In this document: piece by piece, positions 1 to 10,945 of the stretch | Position numbering within the stretch: position 1 is the first letter of the stretch | Layout: each line of letters starts with the position of its first letter | Assembly: GCA_946902985.2 (NCBI GenBank) | Contig: OX336397.1 | Location: 151,211,890-151,275,889 of the forward strand | DNA: 64,000 nucleotides | Source of the DNA: Meconema thalassinum | Taxonomy: Eukaryota > Arthropoda > Insecta > Orthoptera > Tettigoniidae | Direction of reading: 5' to 3' | The notes under the pieces: model-generated | What the model saw: only the letters and a program-made list of their open reading frames with translations | What the model was told of the DNA's origin: nothing | Database searches by the model: none | Position numbers and translations under genes: made by a program

Positions 1-2992
1 CCGATAGCCATAGGCGTCGCAGTATTAACAACTTGCTTGCCTCCATAAGAAGTTGTAAAGAAGAAATATTAAAGTATCGCCGTGTTAAAAAAAAATAGGA
101 AAATCCTAGTTACAGGATTTAGGTCCGACAGTACACAAGTTTACAGTGAAAAGTTCGTAAAATATAGTCAGAGCAGGCTGCGAACGTTGGACTTAAGGCG
201 ATAGGTCTTTTAATAGACGAACGAAAATATCATAACGTACGGAAGTACCGTAATAGGAAGATAAACAGTTATCTAAATTAAAGAACCCAACTAGGGAAAA
301 CAGAGTAAGGTTCGCAACGTATCTCAGAAAAGTAGGAGTGCTAGAACCGATTAAATAAAGAAGAACGGGGACTATAGACATTATCTCCAGAAAGCAGATG
401 AACTATTCTAAAGCACTAGACTTGAGAAGTACTAGCTGCTATAAAATAAATCCATCGATCATCGATAGATTATCGAGGGGACCTCGATCCGAACAGACTT
501 TCGCTAGGATCGATAAACTAGATCTAAAAAGGGAAGCCGTTCAAGCTAGAGAAATAGCCGGTCATCCAGAATAGGATTCGAAGAATTAGGATTCCAGGGA
601 AAAGTAGATGTTTCGAGACTTTCGCATTCTGCAGGATAGGAAGCCGACATTGATTAAATTTCACCCTTGGAAACGGGAAATTAAGAGGTCACGTGTGATA
701 GGCTAAGAAAATACGGCCTAGTGATCAAAAGTTGTGAAGTGTAAACCGATCAAGATTGTGTGTAAAAATAATATTTTTTAGTGTTTATTGTGTGTTCTAA
801 AGGGATACACCAGTGTATTAAAAATGTTGTCAATGTTAAGTGTATTAAATATGTGTCAAGAAGTGTTTGTACATAAGATGAATTTCTATAATATGGAGTA
901 AATTTTAAAGTGGGCCAAAATGAAACACCGCAAAAGGATAAAGGTCATGAGACGACCTTAATAACATGTGAGTAATGAATTTCATTATATTTTGGTGTCA
1001 GGGAATGATTGTGTACAAATCCACCGGAGTTTTTGAGTAAAAGGGATGTGTTTAAATAAATAAATACTGAATAAACAAGAACGCGATCTGAACAAAAATA
1101 GAAATTTGAGAAACTATAAATAATTATGTAAAGAATAAATCCAGTAGAGGAAATATATAAAATGTTAATGTATTTGACGACTGTCATAAGAGCAAGCGAA
1201 ATATTAGTAATTATCATGAAAGATATTTAATTAAAAGTAAATTTGAGTTATATGAAAGAAATAGCTTTTGAGCTTGTGTAAAGAATAAAGATATGAAATG
1301 AATAATAATAATAACCAAGTAAGGAAATATTAAATAAAGGTCAAATTAATTGATGTGAATATAAGAGCGTTAGAGCCTTAATAAGAAGTATAGACATGAT
1401 GTTTAAATGCATGTTCTTGGAATAGAGAAAGTTATCGTCAAAGGAAAAGAATAATATAAAAATTGAAATGTGTATCAATTGCTAATATGGTATTATCAGT
1501 TCTTTGGATGACGCTAGGCTTAAAAAAATGTATAGCGCAAAAGGAGCGCAATTAAAGTAAAATGTCACGCTAGGAACGCGTAAAAGTTAATGTACTTGGT
1601 AAATTACTTATGAGAGGTAGTTGATTGTAGCGAATTGAGATTTGGTATAAGTCCTCTCGTTGTGACGTAGTATCACGAGGCATTGTGTATGTTATTGAAA
1701 GGGAGCAAATGTATGGTATTGAGCGTAGGTCTTATAGCTATTGGCTGACCCTAAATCGCATTTTGTGTAGTCCTCTATATGGGAAAGGTTCCCGAGGCAT
1801 GTGAAGAGATTCGAACTCAGAATCCTCTTATTTTGAAAGCCCCTTTATTATTCGTCGTTAATTACTCTTCCACAATCAATGCGGACCTTTCATAATTAAT
1901 AAACGCCAAGATTACGAATGTGGTTTATGAGCCCAATAATATTGTTGTATGTACACGAAGAGTATAATGCCAGGTCTCCACAAAGAACTGAGAATGAAAA
2001 GATTGTGTTTTCTAAAAGCATTTAAAGAGAGCTCTAGCCGGGGCTAGACGGGAGGGATCCCGCATAGTCATAAATAACTCTCAAGTTTCACGGCCGGACC
2101 CTTGGTGTAGGAGGGTGTCTGGAGGCCGTCTTGTAAGGAGTAATGAATACACCAGGAGTGTTTAAAGTTGTTAATGACCCGGGCGTTGAACCGAGGTCCT
2201 TGTAGATTGATATTTCCGCTTGCCTGTTCAGATCGTAGTTTTTTTTATGTGATAATGGTCTTATAAGACGTAAGAAATAAATAACAATCCCTATTGTAAT
2301 GTTGTATGGAAGTAGGATTCCACGAGTAAATTGAAGGCAACTAGGTTTCGGGAGTAACCATAGTTTTTTGACTGTGTCAAGTATCTTCATACTCTGGAGT
2401 ACACAAGTAATTTCCTGATTACCTTAATGTATTTGTAATACTAGAGAGGGATGATAACATCTGAAAATATGTGAAAATGCCCAAATATTGAGTTAGAAAA
2501 TTAACATGTAATTTTAAATGAAATTATACATTTGTTTGATGATTAAGTAAATATTTAAAAAGTAGTATTTGAGGTGTACAAAGAATGACACCATTATTAC
2601 AGAAAGCATTGAGCTATAAGAGCTCGGAGTTATATGAAACTCACAGTTGATGCTTTATGGAAGTAAAAATAAGTAGGAATTGTTGGTTTATATGGAAACC
2701 ATATGTTTTAATACAATATTTGTTTTATCATTATATTATTCCTTGTTCATTTGGAACAAGTAGATGATAAGGGTCAGTAATTTAATTGTTTAATTGTTTG
2801 TAGCGCCATAATTTTGATTAATTAAATGTGTTAAAATAGGAGTTGATTTTGTTGTTATTTTTGCAAGTGTATCCTCTAATTAATCCAAAATATGTGAGTC
2901 ACAGAGTGGGGGAACTTACCGCTGCCCCGAAAATCCCGAATTGAGCTACGCTGGTATACTGTGATTTGCATATTTCTTGCTAAAAGGGCACA
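1..2992 (+). repeat. 5' LTR (left end cut by the window)
   Basis: This is the first copy of a ~3-kb direct repeat and ends in CA at 2992. The sequence is AT-rich and has no convincing coding frame; short minus-strand ORFs at 193-381 and 945-1217 recur in the other copy only because the LTR is duplicated. If the LTR starts at the TG corresponding to 7208 in the other copy, about 24 bases are missing at the window edge. Its length is far above the few hundred bases usual for insect Gypsy, BEL or Copia LTRs. Confidence 0.85.
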
Positions 2993-3010
2993 TGGGGGGC
3001 ATAGAAGTAA
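2993..3010 (+). other. Putative primer-binding site
   Basis: The base after the last shared LTR base begins TGGGGGGCATAGAAG. A PBS normally starts with TGG, complementary to the CCA end of a tRNA, within a few bases of the 5' LTR; here the distance is zero. I could not assign the tRNA. The rest of the leader (3011-3461) is non-coding, with an A/T-rich self-complementary stretch near 3230-3290 (runs of aaaatcaaaatttt and their complements) that could fold. Confidence 0.6.
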
Positions 3011-3461
3011 TGTGCTGGATTAATAACTAGAGGAACACTTAAGTCGGTCATATCATGTAAAGTAAAGTAATGATAGGAATAGCTACAACGTAAAACATTA
3101 ACTGACCGCATGGGTCCCTGGAAACTCATACCGAGCAGCCCTGAATTATATATCATTAAACCCCCCTATCTCTCATAAAATGGCGCCCAGTACGCAGGGC
3201 TGAGTTTTCCTAGGGAAAACCCGAGTTTTCTCGAAAAATCAAAATTTTCATTTTTTGAAAAAAATGATTTTTCGAAATTTTGAATTTTAAATACTTCCAT
3301 AAAGGTTTATGAAATTGAATAAAAGTATCAAAAGGGTACGTTGTAGTAAACACCCGTACCAAAGTAAATTTTTAAAGAAATTGGGACAAAATGGTTCAGA
3401 GTATCATCTCTCAAGCATGTACTAGTGTGGTGGCATTAGTGGCCCACTGTATTCTAATAAG

Positions 3462-5543
3462 ATGTTGACCATAAGGGATTTTAAGGAATGCCTAGGGGAG
3501 CATTTCAATAAAGAGATGGAGGAAACGGCAAAGATGTTGTTAAGTGAAGAGAGGCGGAGGCTCTCAAAAGATGTAAGGGCCGAGGGTCCAGATAAAGGTA
3601 AAATTACAGGTGATAAAGAGTACCCAAATAATGAAATTGTAAAGGTTTCTGTAGAAAGCATGCGTGCACCTGGAGACATAGTTACACGAAGAGAAGGTAA
3701 CATGTCTGCAGACAAAAGGGTAAATGTTGAGCCTTTAGAGCTCCAAATGGAAAAAGAGAATTGTAAACTGATTCCAAGGGAAAATGTAATTAATACAGAT
3801 AATGATAATGAAGAAGGTAATTTAAAGTCTCACGTAGTAATGCATGTTCAGGTAGGCTCAGAAAACGAAGGGAAAAAGAACGATAGTCTTTGCGTTCAGG
3901 ATCAAGAAAAAGTAGAAATAGCGACTTGGGATGAAATAAAAGAATTCTTGGATATAATTGGAGAAATACGAGACGAGCACTATAGGATGAGGAGTGAACT
4001 TTGGGAATTTAGAGATGTAGACTCAAAGGAGGAAGAGAAAATAAAGGAGCAAAGGGAAGGTATCTCCGAGGAAATTGAGAAGATAGACAAACTTCGTAAG
4101 AGGGCAAGTAAAAATTGGTATAAAATATCCAAACAGGAATCAGAAGACTTGTACAAAGAAATCCCTAATGTGAAGGAGTCATTTAGGGAAACGAAGAAGG
4201 AATTTGTAGAACGTATGGTGAAAGAAGGAAAGATGGAATTAGTTTCGTGGGAGCAGATAAAAAGTTTCAGGGATGAAATTATGGAAATAAGGGGACAATG
4301 GTCGGAGATACATGATAAATGGAATCGTATTTGGTGGAATACCTTTTATCCAAAGCCAAATGAAAGTAATTATGTGCAAGAACAGAAAGATTGGATAGGA
4401 AAGGAGAATAGTAAGATGCATCAGTTTATAATGAGCATATATGAAGACCAGGATACAATAAGTATTCAGGAGTTAGCTGAATTAAGACAAGTTAATATTC
4501 AGGAATACAAAGAAATATTAAAGACCGTCCAAAAGAAATATGATGAATACATATTAGCAGAGGACCTCAAAGCGAAAGAAATGGTTATCCCAGTCATAAA
4601 TGAAACAGTTGTCCAGACGGAAGTTGGAAAGCCAGCTAAAATTAAAGAAGAAAAAGAAGTCACGGTGCCAGAGGAGCCCAAAATTGATATTAAAGAAGAA
4701 AAACAAGAAGTAGAAATTATAATGACTCCAGTGGAAATTGAAGAAAACTTTGAAATCCTTCCTGAAGAACAAATGGAAATTCAAGAGGAAATAATAAGTC
4801 CAGACCAGGAGAACAACCAAGATGAAAAGGTTGAGCTGGAAGATCCAGATATAATCTCGGAACAGGAGATAACAAAAGAATTGATAGCTGAAGAAACGGA
4901 AATAATAATTCTTGAAGAAAGGGAGAAAGTAGAAGAAACAAAGATGGAAAATGTCAACGAAGCACCGATAGAAACAGAGGTTCAAGAGTTCACAGGAATT
5001 GAAAAAGAAAACCTAGAAGACATTCAGGAGGATCAAGAAGATAAAACGGCATTAGAAGGACCAAAATTGAAAGCCCAGATCCTTGAATTACTGATTAAAT
5101 ACCAGGACTGGCAACAAAAGGACAGAGAAAGGGAAACAAATGCCAATAAGAGCCAAGAAAACCTAAAAGAAAAAGACGAGATTGTTGGGAACAATGAAAA
5201 AATGAGAGGAGACGTCTCTGAAGAAAATCAAGAAAGAGGAAGACCGAAATTAGTAGTTGGTTTACAAGAAAATGGATACCCCATGGAAACAATGAAAGGA
5301 GGAGGAATAACATACGATGCCTTGGAGGAAGAGGATGCCCAGGCATATTTCAGCTGGAAGCTCCGTAAAAAGAAAGGGAGTGATAAAAAGAAGAGAAAGA
5401 AAGGAGCTCTGAAAGATCTAAAGAATTGGAAGAGTCGAAAAAAGAAATACTCTTTGGAAATGCCATCTCGATGCGAGATGAAGGAAAAGGATTATTCCAT
5501 CATAAGCCGACGGGTTAAGCCGTTTGCAACCGTCAAAGAATAA
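3462..5543 (+). CDS. Acidic, coiled-coil-rich protein of the giant-LTR element (gag-position ORF)
   Basis: An intact 693-codon ORF is the only long one in the element and lies where gag would be. I do not recognise the family. Seen in the protein: a charged N-terminus; two similar helical segments beginning at W156 (WDEIKEF...) and W263 (WEQIKSF...), each rich in E/K/R/W and probably an internal duplication; a strongly Glu-rich middle (about residues 385-560); and a very basic C-terminus (about 640-670, with KKKGSDKKKRKK) that could bind nucleic acid. There is no CCHC knuckle, protease motif or RT motif. The first ATG of the frame is used. Inference: a structural or RNA-binding protein used in cis by a parasite of another LTR family. 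It could instead be a captured host sequence. The open frame in a young element suggests that it is or was recently selected. Confidence 0.7.
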   Translation: MLTIRDFKECLGEHFNKEMEETAKMLLSEERRRLSKDVRAEGPDKGKITGDKEYPNNEIVKVSVESMRAPGDIVTRREGNMSADKRVNVEPLELQMEKENCKLIPRENVINTDNDNEEGNLKSHVVMHVQVGSENEGKKNDSLCVQDQEKVEIATWDEIKEFLDIIGEIRDEHYRMRSELWEFRDVDSKEEEKIKEQREGISEEIEKIDKLRKRASKNWYKISKQESEDLYKEIPNVKESFRETKKEFVERMVKEGKMELVSWEQIKSFRDEIMEIRGQWSEIHDKWNRIWWNTFYPKPNESNYVQEQKDWIGKENSKMHQFIMSIYEDQDTISIQELAELRQVNIQEYKEILKTVQKKYDEYILAEDLKAKEMVIPVINETVVQTEVGKPAKIKEEKEVTVPEEPKIDIKEEKQEVEIIMTPVEIEENFEILPEEQMEIQEEIISPDQENNQDEKVELEDPDIISEQEITKELIAEETEIIILEEREKVEETKMENVNEAPIETEVQEFTGIEKENLEDIQEDQEDKTALEGPKLKAQILELLIKYQDWQQKDRERETNANKSQENLKEKDEIVGNNEKMRGDVSEENQERGRPKLVVGLQENGYPMETMKGGGITYDALEEEDAQAYFSWKLRKKKGSDKKKRKKGALKDLKNWKSRKKKYSLEMPSRCEMKEKDYSIISRRVKPFATVKE

Positions 5544-6934
5544 GAGGAATAATAATATTTGTTTGAAATACCATCTCAAAAGGAGATGAGGAAGGGGGAA
5601 GAAAACCAGAAAGAGTCAGGTGAGGTTAGACCGAGCTCTTAAAAATCAAATGAAGTGTAACAGACTTGAAGTCTGAGTACAATAATGATGAAATGACGGG
5701 TAAAGCCAGTTGCACCCGCAAGGTAATTAACAGAAGGTCATTAAGTTGAAAATACATAATGAATAGAGAACAGACCGACAAGAAGTCCGTCTTATGAAAA
5801 GAAGAAAGGAAACCAACTGTTTGACTCGAGTTTGGAGAAGCATGCGCCAGACGAGGGTAGAAGTTGTAAACACCGAACGTGACAAGAAATTTATGACCCT
5901 GAGTGGAGACGTCTACTAGGGGGAATGAATGAATGGGACCTTTAAGAAGACCCAATACAAACACAGACCAGAGAGGAAGGGAACTTTAAAGAAATAATTG
6001 ATTTTATTGAAGAAGAAAATTTCAATGTAATAAAGGAAAAAGAAAGAAAGGGTAGGGACAGAGCATACCCAACCTACACAATTAGTGGAAGGAACTTTAA
6101 GAAATGAAACAACAGAAGGTACGGATAACGTTATGATGGATTCGATGATAAAAGAAAGACAAAATTAATTGAAATAAATTTCCTCAAAATTTTTCGAAAA
6201 TTTATTTATCCTAAGGAAGGGTGAGATGAACCCATGTGCCATAGGGTCCAAGGAGGTCGAATCCATGTATTTGGGGAAGAAATGAAAGAAACGTACAGTT
6301 TCTAATGTAACTTAGAGAAAGATCAAGCCAAGATGCTAGCCTAACGTTGTGCAAGCAACGAAAGCCAGGTGTTCGAGAGATGAGATCACCCCTCTTGACA
6401 TTCAGAAAGGAGCTAGTCATGAGTATTAATAACCGAGTGGAAAATTCCCACTATTAGACAAGGAAGCCTGACTCGGAAATCAAGCTTAGCTTGCTGGAAA
6501 ACGACAACACCGCCTATGCACCAGAAGAAGAATAATTAAATTTAACCCGTTTACGAGGATAAAAATAAGTTAACAATTACAGTACGGTGAATCATTTCGA
6601 ATGAGAGATTTTTGTGTAATGAAAAACCTTTTAAATATTGCACAGGAAAAAACTGCAAACGCAAGTATACGTCATCGGGGATTTACCAAGGCCTGTAGAG
6701 AGGGGAGAGTACAAAAGAACAGCAACACCTACGCAGCTGAAGACTACAAAGTAATTAATATCTCCGAATTGCACGATCGATTCTTATGCGCAATGAGATT
6801 ATTTGACATTGAGAAGACGAGCTTTCGGAAGGTATAATTTTTATAATTGTGCAACCATTATTTTAAAAGTTGGGCACGGAAAGGGCTAGAGTCTTATCTT
6901 TTTGTAGCGAAATAGTATAAAGATCCTGGCCTCA
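5544..6934 (+). other. Non-coding 3' interior of the giant-LTR element
   Basis: No convincing gene is visible; short ORFs such as 6601-6837 have no recognisable domain. Several purine-rich runs occur (5580-5610, 6020-6050). A small module is present twice. It combines an inverted repeat around CCATCTC...GAGATG (5462-5480 and 5570-5590) with a following GACGGGT...GCCGTTTGCAACCGTC-like hairpin (5507-5535 and 5695-5720). The first copy overlaps the end of the ORF and the second lies downstream, so this looks like a duplicated RNA structure. Confidence 0.5.
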
Positions 6935-7231
6935 CCAAGCCACACATGCAGTCTCGAACAGCCCTAGGGGGCGTTGCTACGCATCACGCAGTATCAGTCC
7001 GTCCAGGGGGACGCGACGCTGGAGCATCAACAGTATATGCAGTCATTCCGACAGCCCGTGAGGGGGCGTAAGGCTACATCACAGCATAGCAGTTCCAAAC
7101 AGCCCGAGGGGGGCGTTGCTACGCATCAGTATTCAGACAGCCGTGTGGGGCGTCACTCTGCGTCACATCGAAGACAGTTTACCAGTACTCCTTGAGGGGA
7201 GAAACGCTGTAATACACCGCAGAATTAATAT
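6935..7231 (+). repeat. Degenerate GGGGCGT-bearing tandem repeat before/at the 3' LTR start
   Basis: About six imperfect units of 40-60 bp, each of the form ACAGCCC-N-AGGGGGCGT-N-GCTACGCATCA followed by CAGTAT or AGCAGT, run into the start of the 3' LTR. The LTR's own first bases (CCGATAGCCATAGGCGTCGCAGTATT) look like one more diverged unit. The unit therefore spans the interior/LTR boundary and makes the exact LTR start hard to fix. Confidence 0.65.
7191..7207 (+). other. Candidate polypurine tract
   Basis: TTGAGGGGAGAAACGC lies directly before TGTAATACACC at 7208. It is the best purine run followed by TG before the region shared by both LTRs. The related GGGGGCG units upstream are alternative candidates, so the assignment is tentative. 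Confidence 0.4.
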
Positions 7232-10222
7232 CCGATAGCCATAGGCGTCGCAGTATTAACAACTTGCTTGCCTCCATAAGAAGTTGTAAAGAAGAAATAT
7301 TAAAGTATCGCCGTGTTAAAAAAATAGGAAAATCCTAGTTACAGGATTTAGGTCCGACAGTACACAAGTTTACAGTGAAAAGTTCGTAAAATATAGTCAG
7401 AGCAGGCTGCGAACGTTGGACTTAAGGCGATAGGTCTTTTAATAGACGAACGAAAATATCATAACGTACGGAAGTACCGTAATAGGAAGATAAACAGTTA
7501 TCTAAATTAAAGAACCCAACTAGGGAAAACAGAGTAAGGTTCGCAACGTATCTCAGAAACGTAGGAGTGCTAGAACCGATTAAATAAAGAAGAACGGAGA
7601 CTATAGACATTATCTCCAGAAAGCAGATGAACTATTCTAAAGCACTAGACTTGAGAAGTACTAGCTGCTATAAAATAAATCCATCGATCATCGATAGATT
7701 ATCGAGGGGACCTCGATCCGAACAGACTTTCGCTAGGATCGATAAACTAGATCTAAAAAGGGAAGCCGTTCAAGCTAGAGAAATAGCCGGTCATCCAGAA
7801 TAGGATTCGAAGAATTAGGATTCCAGGGAAAAGTAGATGTTTCGAGACTTTCGCATTCTGCAGGATAGGAAGCCGACATTGATTAAATTTCACCCTTGGA
7901 AACGGGAAATTAAGAGGTCACGTGTGATAGGCTAAGAAAATACGGCCTAGTGATCAAAAGTTGTGAAGTGTAAATCGATCAAGATTGTGTGTAAAAATAA
8001 TATTTTTTAGTGTTTATTGTGTGTTCTAAAGGGATACACCAGTGTATTAAAAATGTCGTCAATGTTAAGTGTATTAAATATGTGTCAAGAAGTGTTTGTA
8101 CATAAGATGAATTTCTATAATATGGAGTAAATTTTAAAGTGGGCCAAAATGAAACACCGCAAAAGGATAAAGGTCATGAGACGACCTTAATAACATGTGA
8201 GTAATGAATTTCATTATATTTTGGTGTCAGGGAATGATTGTGTACAAATCCACCGGAGGTTTTGAGTAAAAGGGATGTGTTTAAATAAATAAATACTGAA
8301 TAAACAAGAACGCGATCTGAACAAAAATAGAAATTTGAGAAACTATAAATAATTATGTAAAGAATAAATCCAGTAGAGGAAATATATAAAATGTTAATGT
8401 ATTTGACGACTGTCATAAGAGCAAGCGAAATATTAGTAATTATCATGAAAGATATTTAATTAAAAGTAAATTTGAGTTATATGAAAGAAATAGCTTTTGA
8501 GCTTGTGTAAAGAATAAAGATATGAAATGAATAATAATAATAACCAAGTAAGGAAATATTAAATAAAGGTCAAATTAATTGATGTGAATATAAGAGCGTT
8601 AGAGCCTTAATAAGAAGTATAGACATGATGTTTAAATGCATGTTCTTGGAATAGAGAAAGTTATCGTCAAAGGAAAAGAATAATATAAAAATTGAAATGT
8701 GTATCAATTGCTAATATGGTATTATCAGTTCTTTGGATGAAGCTAGGCTTAAAAAAATGTATAGCGCAAAAGGAGCGCAATTAAAGTAAAATGTCACGCT
8801 AGGAACGCGTAAAAGTTAATGTACTTGGTAAATTACTTATGAGAGGTAGTTGATTGTAGCGAATTGAGATTTGGTATAAGTCCTCTAGTTGTGACGTAGT
8901 ATCACGAGGCATTGTGTATGTTATTGAAAGGGAGCAAATGTATGGTATTGAGCGTAGGTCTTATAGCTATTGGCTGACCCTAAATCGCATTTTGTGTAGT
9001 CCTCTATATGGGAAAGGTTCCCGAGGCATGTGAAGAGATTCGAAGTCAGAATACTCTTATTTTGAAAGCCCCTTTATTATTCGTCGTTAATTACTCTTCC
9101 ACAATCAATGAGGACCTTTCATAATTAATAAACGCCAAGATTTCGAATGTGGTTTATGAGCCCAATAATATTGTTGTATGTACACGAAGAGTATAATGCC
9201 AGGTCTCCACAAAGAACTGAGAATGAAAAGATTGTGTTTTCTAAAAGCATTTAAAGAGAGCTCTAGCCGGGGCTAGACGGGAGGGATACCGCATAGTCAT
9301 AAATAACTCTCAAGTTTCACGGCCGGACCCTTGGTGTAGGAGGGTGTCTGGAGGCCGTCTTGTAAGGAGTAATGAATACACCAGGAGTGTTTAAAGTTGT
9401 TAATGACCGGGGCGTTGAACCGAGGTCCTTGTAGATTGATATTTCCGCTTGCCTGTTCAGATCGTAGTTTTTTTTAATGTGATAATGGTCTTATAAGACG
9501 TAAGAAATAAATAACAATCCCTATTGTAATGTTGTATGGAAGTAGGATTCCACGAGTAAATTGAAGGCAACTAGGTTTCGGGAGTAACCATAGTTTTTTG
9601 ACTGTGTCAAGTATCTTCATACTCTGGAGTACACAAGTAATTTCCTGATTACCTTAATGTATTTGTAATACTAGAGAGGGATGATAACATCTGAAAATAT
9701 GTGAAAATGCCCAAATATTGAGTTAGAAAATTAACATGTAATTTTAAATGAAATTATACATTTGTTTGATGATTAAGTAAATATTTAAAAAGTAGTATTT
9801 GAGGTGTACAAAGAATGACACCATTATTACAGAAAGCATTGAGCTATAAGAGCTCGGAGTTATATGAAACTCACAGTTGATGCTTTATGGAAGTAAAAAT
9901 AAGTAGGAATTGTTGGTTTATATGGAAACCATATGTTTTAATACAATATTTGTTTTATCATTATATTATTCCTTGTTCATTTGGAACAAGTAGATGATAA
10001 GGGTCAGTAATTTAATTGTTTAATTGTTTGTAGCGCCATAATTTTGATTAATTAAATGTGTTAAAATAGGAGTTGATTTTGTTGTTATTTTTGCAAGTGT
10101 ATCCTCTAATTAATCCAAAATATGTGAGTCACAGAGTGGGGGAACTTACCGCTGCCCCGAAAATCCCGAATTGAGCTACGCTGGTATAGTGTGATTTGCA
10201 TATTTCTTGCTAAAAGGGCACA
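7208..10222 (+). repeat. 3' LTR of the giant-LTR element
   Basis: This is the second copy of the ~3-kb direct repeat. The copy-to-copy match is certain from 7232 to 10222; the start at 7208 (TGTAATAC) is inferred from the TG rule and a preceding purine run. It ends in CA at 10222 and is followed directly by ATATCTGACATG, which is the left arm of the fold-back element, so the retrotransposon is inserted next to or inside that element. Confidence 0.78.
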
Positions 10223-10716
10223 ATATCTGACATGAATTACATGATTTGAAAGTTGACAAAAAATATCCAATCAACCATTGTAGTTACAATGTCAAACACA
10301 AAGACAAAATCAGCATGAACTTTTAAGTTACGGGAAAATTCTATGAAATAGACTATGCAGGAAATTTGGAAATACACATCAGAAGTTTGCAACACCATCC
10401 TTCTAGCCTATATAAATTATCGACATGGAAAGTGTGCACTGCCCCTAACATTAAACCAATTTATCAATAACACAAGTCAACAATCAAAACATTTTGTGTT
10501 GAGTCAATCATTTAATGCATATATTCTGTCTACATTGAACAGTAACAAAAAAAAACGCCATTCATAATCAATTAAGTTTGCTTTAATTCTTTATGTAATG
10601 ATAAATACATATCTAAAGTTTTGGCTGACTGTTCAGGGTGAATCGGCTTTGAACACATAAGAGAGGGAATATTTTAAGACTTAACCTCAGCTCACCTAAC
10701 ATAACCTAAATTTACC
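10223..10716 (+). repeat. Left inverted arm of fold-back element
   Basis: 494 bp complementary to 11592-12081. The inner end is CCTAACATAACCTAAATTTACC. The outer end is abutted by the giant-LTR element, so the true terminus is not visible. Confidence 0.85.
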
Positions 10717-10789
10717 TTCCTTTGTCCTTTGGACTGATCCCTATGGACTGGCCCTTGCATTTTATCCAAATTATGTCAAAGGGTCCCCG

Positions 10790-10945
10790 CCACAGGGACC
10801 CGTCAACAAGGACCCGTCCTCCGGAACCCGTAAAAAAAATGACTCCCTTCAAAAAGGACCCGTCCAAAGGGGGCTAGTCAACAGGGACCAGTCCAAAGGG
10901 ATACATCAACAGAGATCAATCAAAAGGGGTCAATCAACGGGGATC
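10790..10945 (+). repeat. Minisatellite, ~14-16 bp unit GGGACCCGTCAACA
   Basis: About ten degenerate units alternate CAACA and CAAAG spacers around GGGACC(C/A)GTC. A closely related array lies at 17715-17885, so the motif is shared between two places in the window. Confidence 0.7.

Larger units (their letters stand above)
1..10222 (+). mobile_element. Giant-LTR, apparently non-autonomous LTR retrotransposon
   Basis: Two near-identical direct repeats (1-2992 and 7232-10222) flank a unique 4.2-kb interior. Both repeats end in GGGCACA. A TGG-starting primer-binding-type sequence follows the first one immediately, and a purine-rich stretch lies just before the second one. This is the layout of an LTR retrotransposon read on +. 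The interior has one long ORF (3462-5543) and no protease, reverse transcriptase, RNase H or integrase that I can recognise, so the element looks non-autonomous. By eye the LTRs differ at about 14 substitutions and two homopolymer indels over ~2.99 kb, which implies a recent insertion. The left end lies outside the window, so the left target-site duplication cannot be checked. What it could be otherwise: a large segmental duplication, but the PBS and the terminal CA argue against that. Confidence 0.82.

Noticed and set aside
193..1217. Short minus-strand ORFs (193-381, 945-1217) present in both giant LTRs
   Set aside because: They recur only because the LTR is duplicated; no domain, no start context, and AT-rich hydrophobic translation.
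4554..4985. Minus-strand ORF of 143 aa inside the gag-position ORF, Phe-rich
   Set aside because: Shadow of the Glu/Lys-rich coding strand (GAA/AAA read as TTC/TTT).
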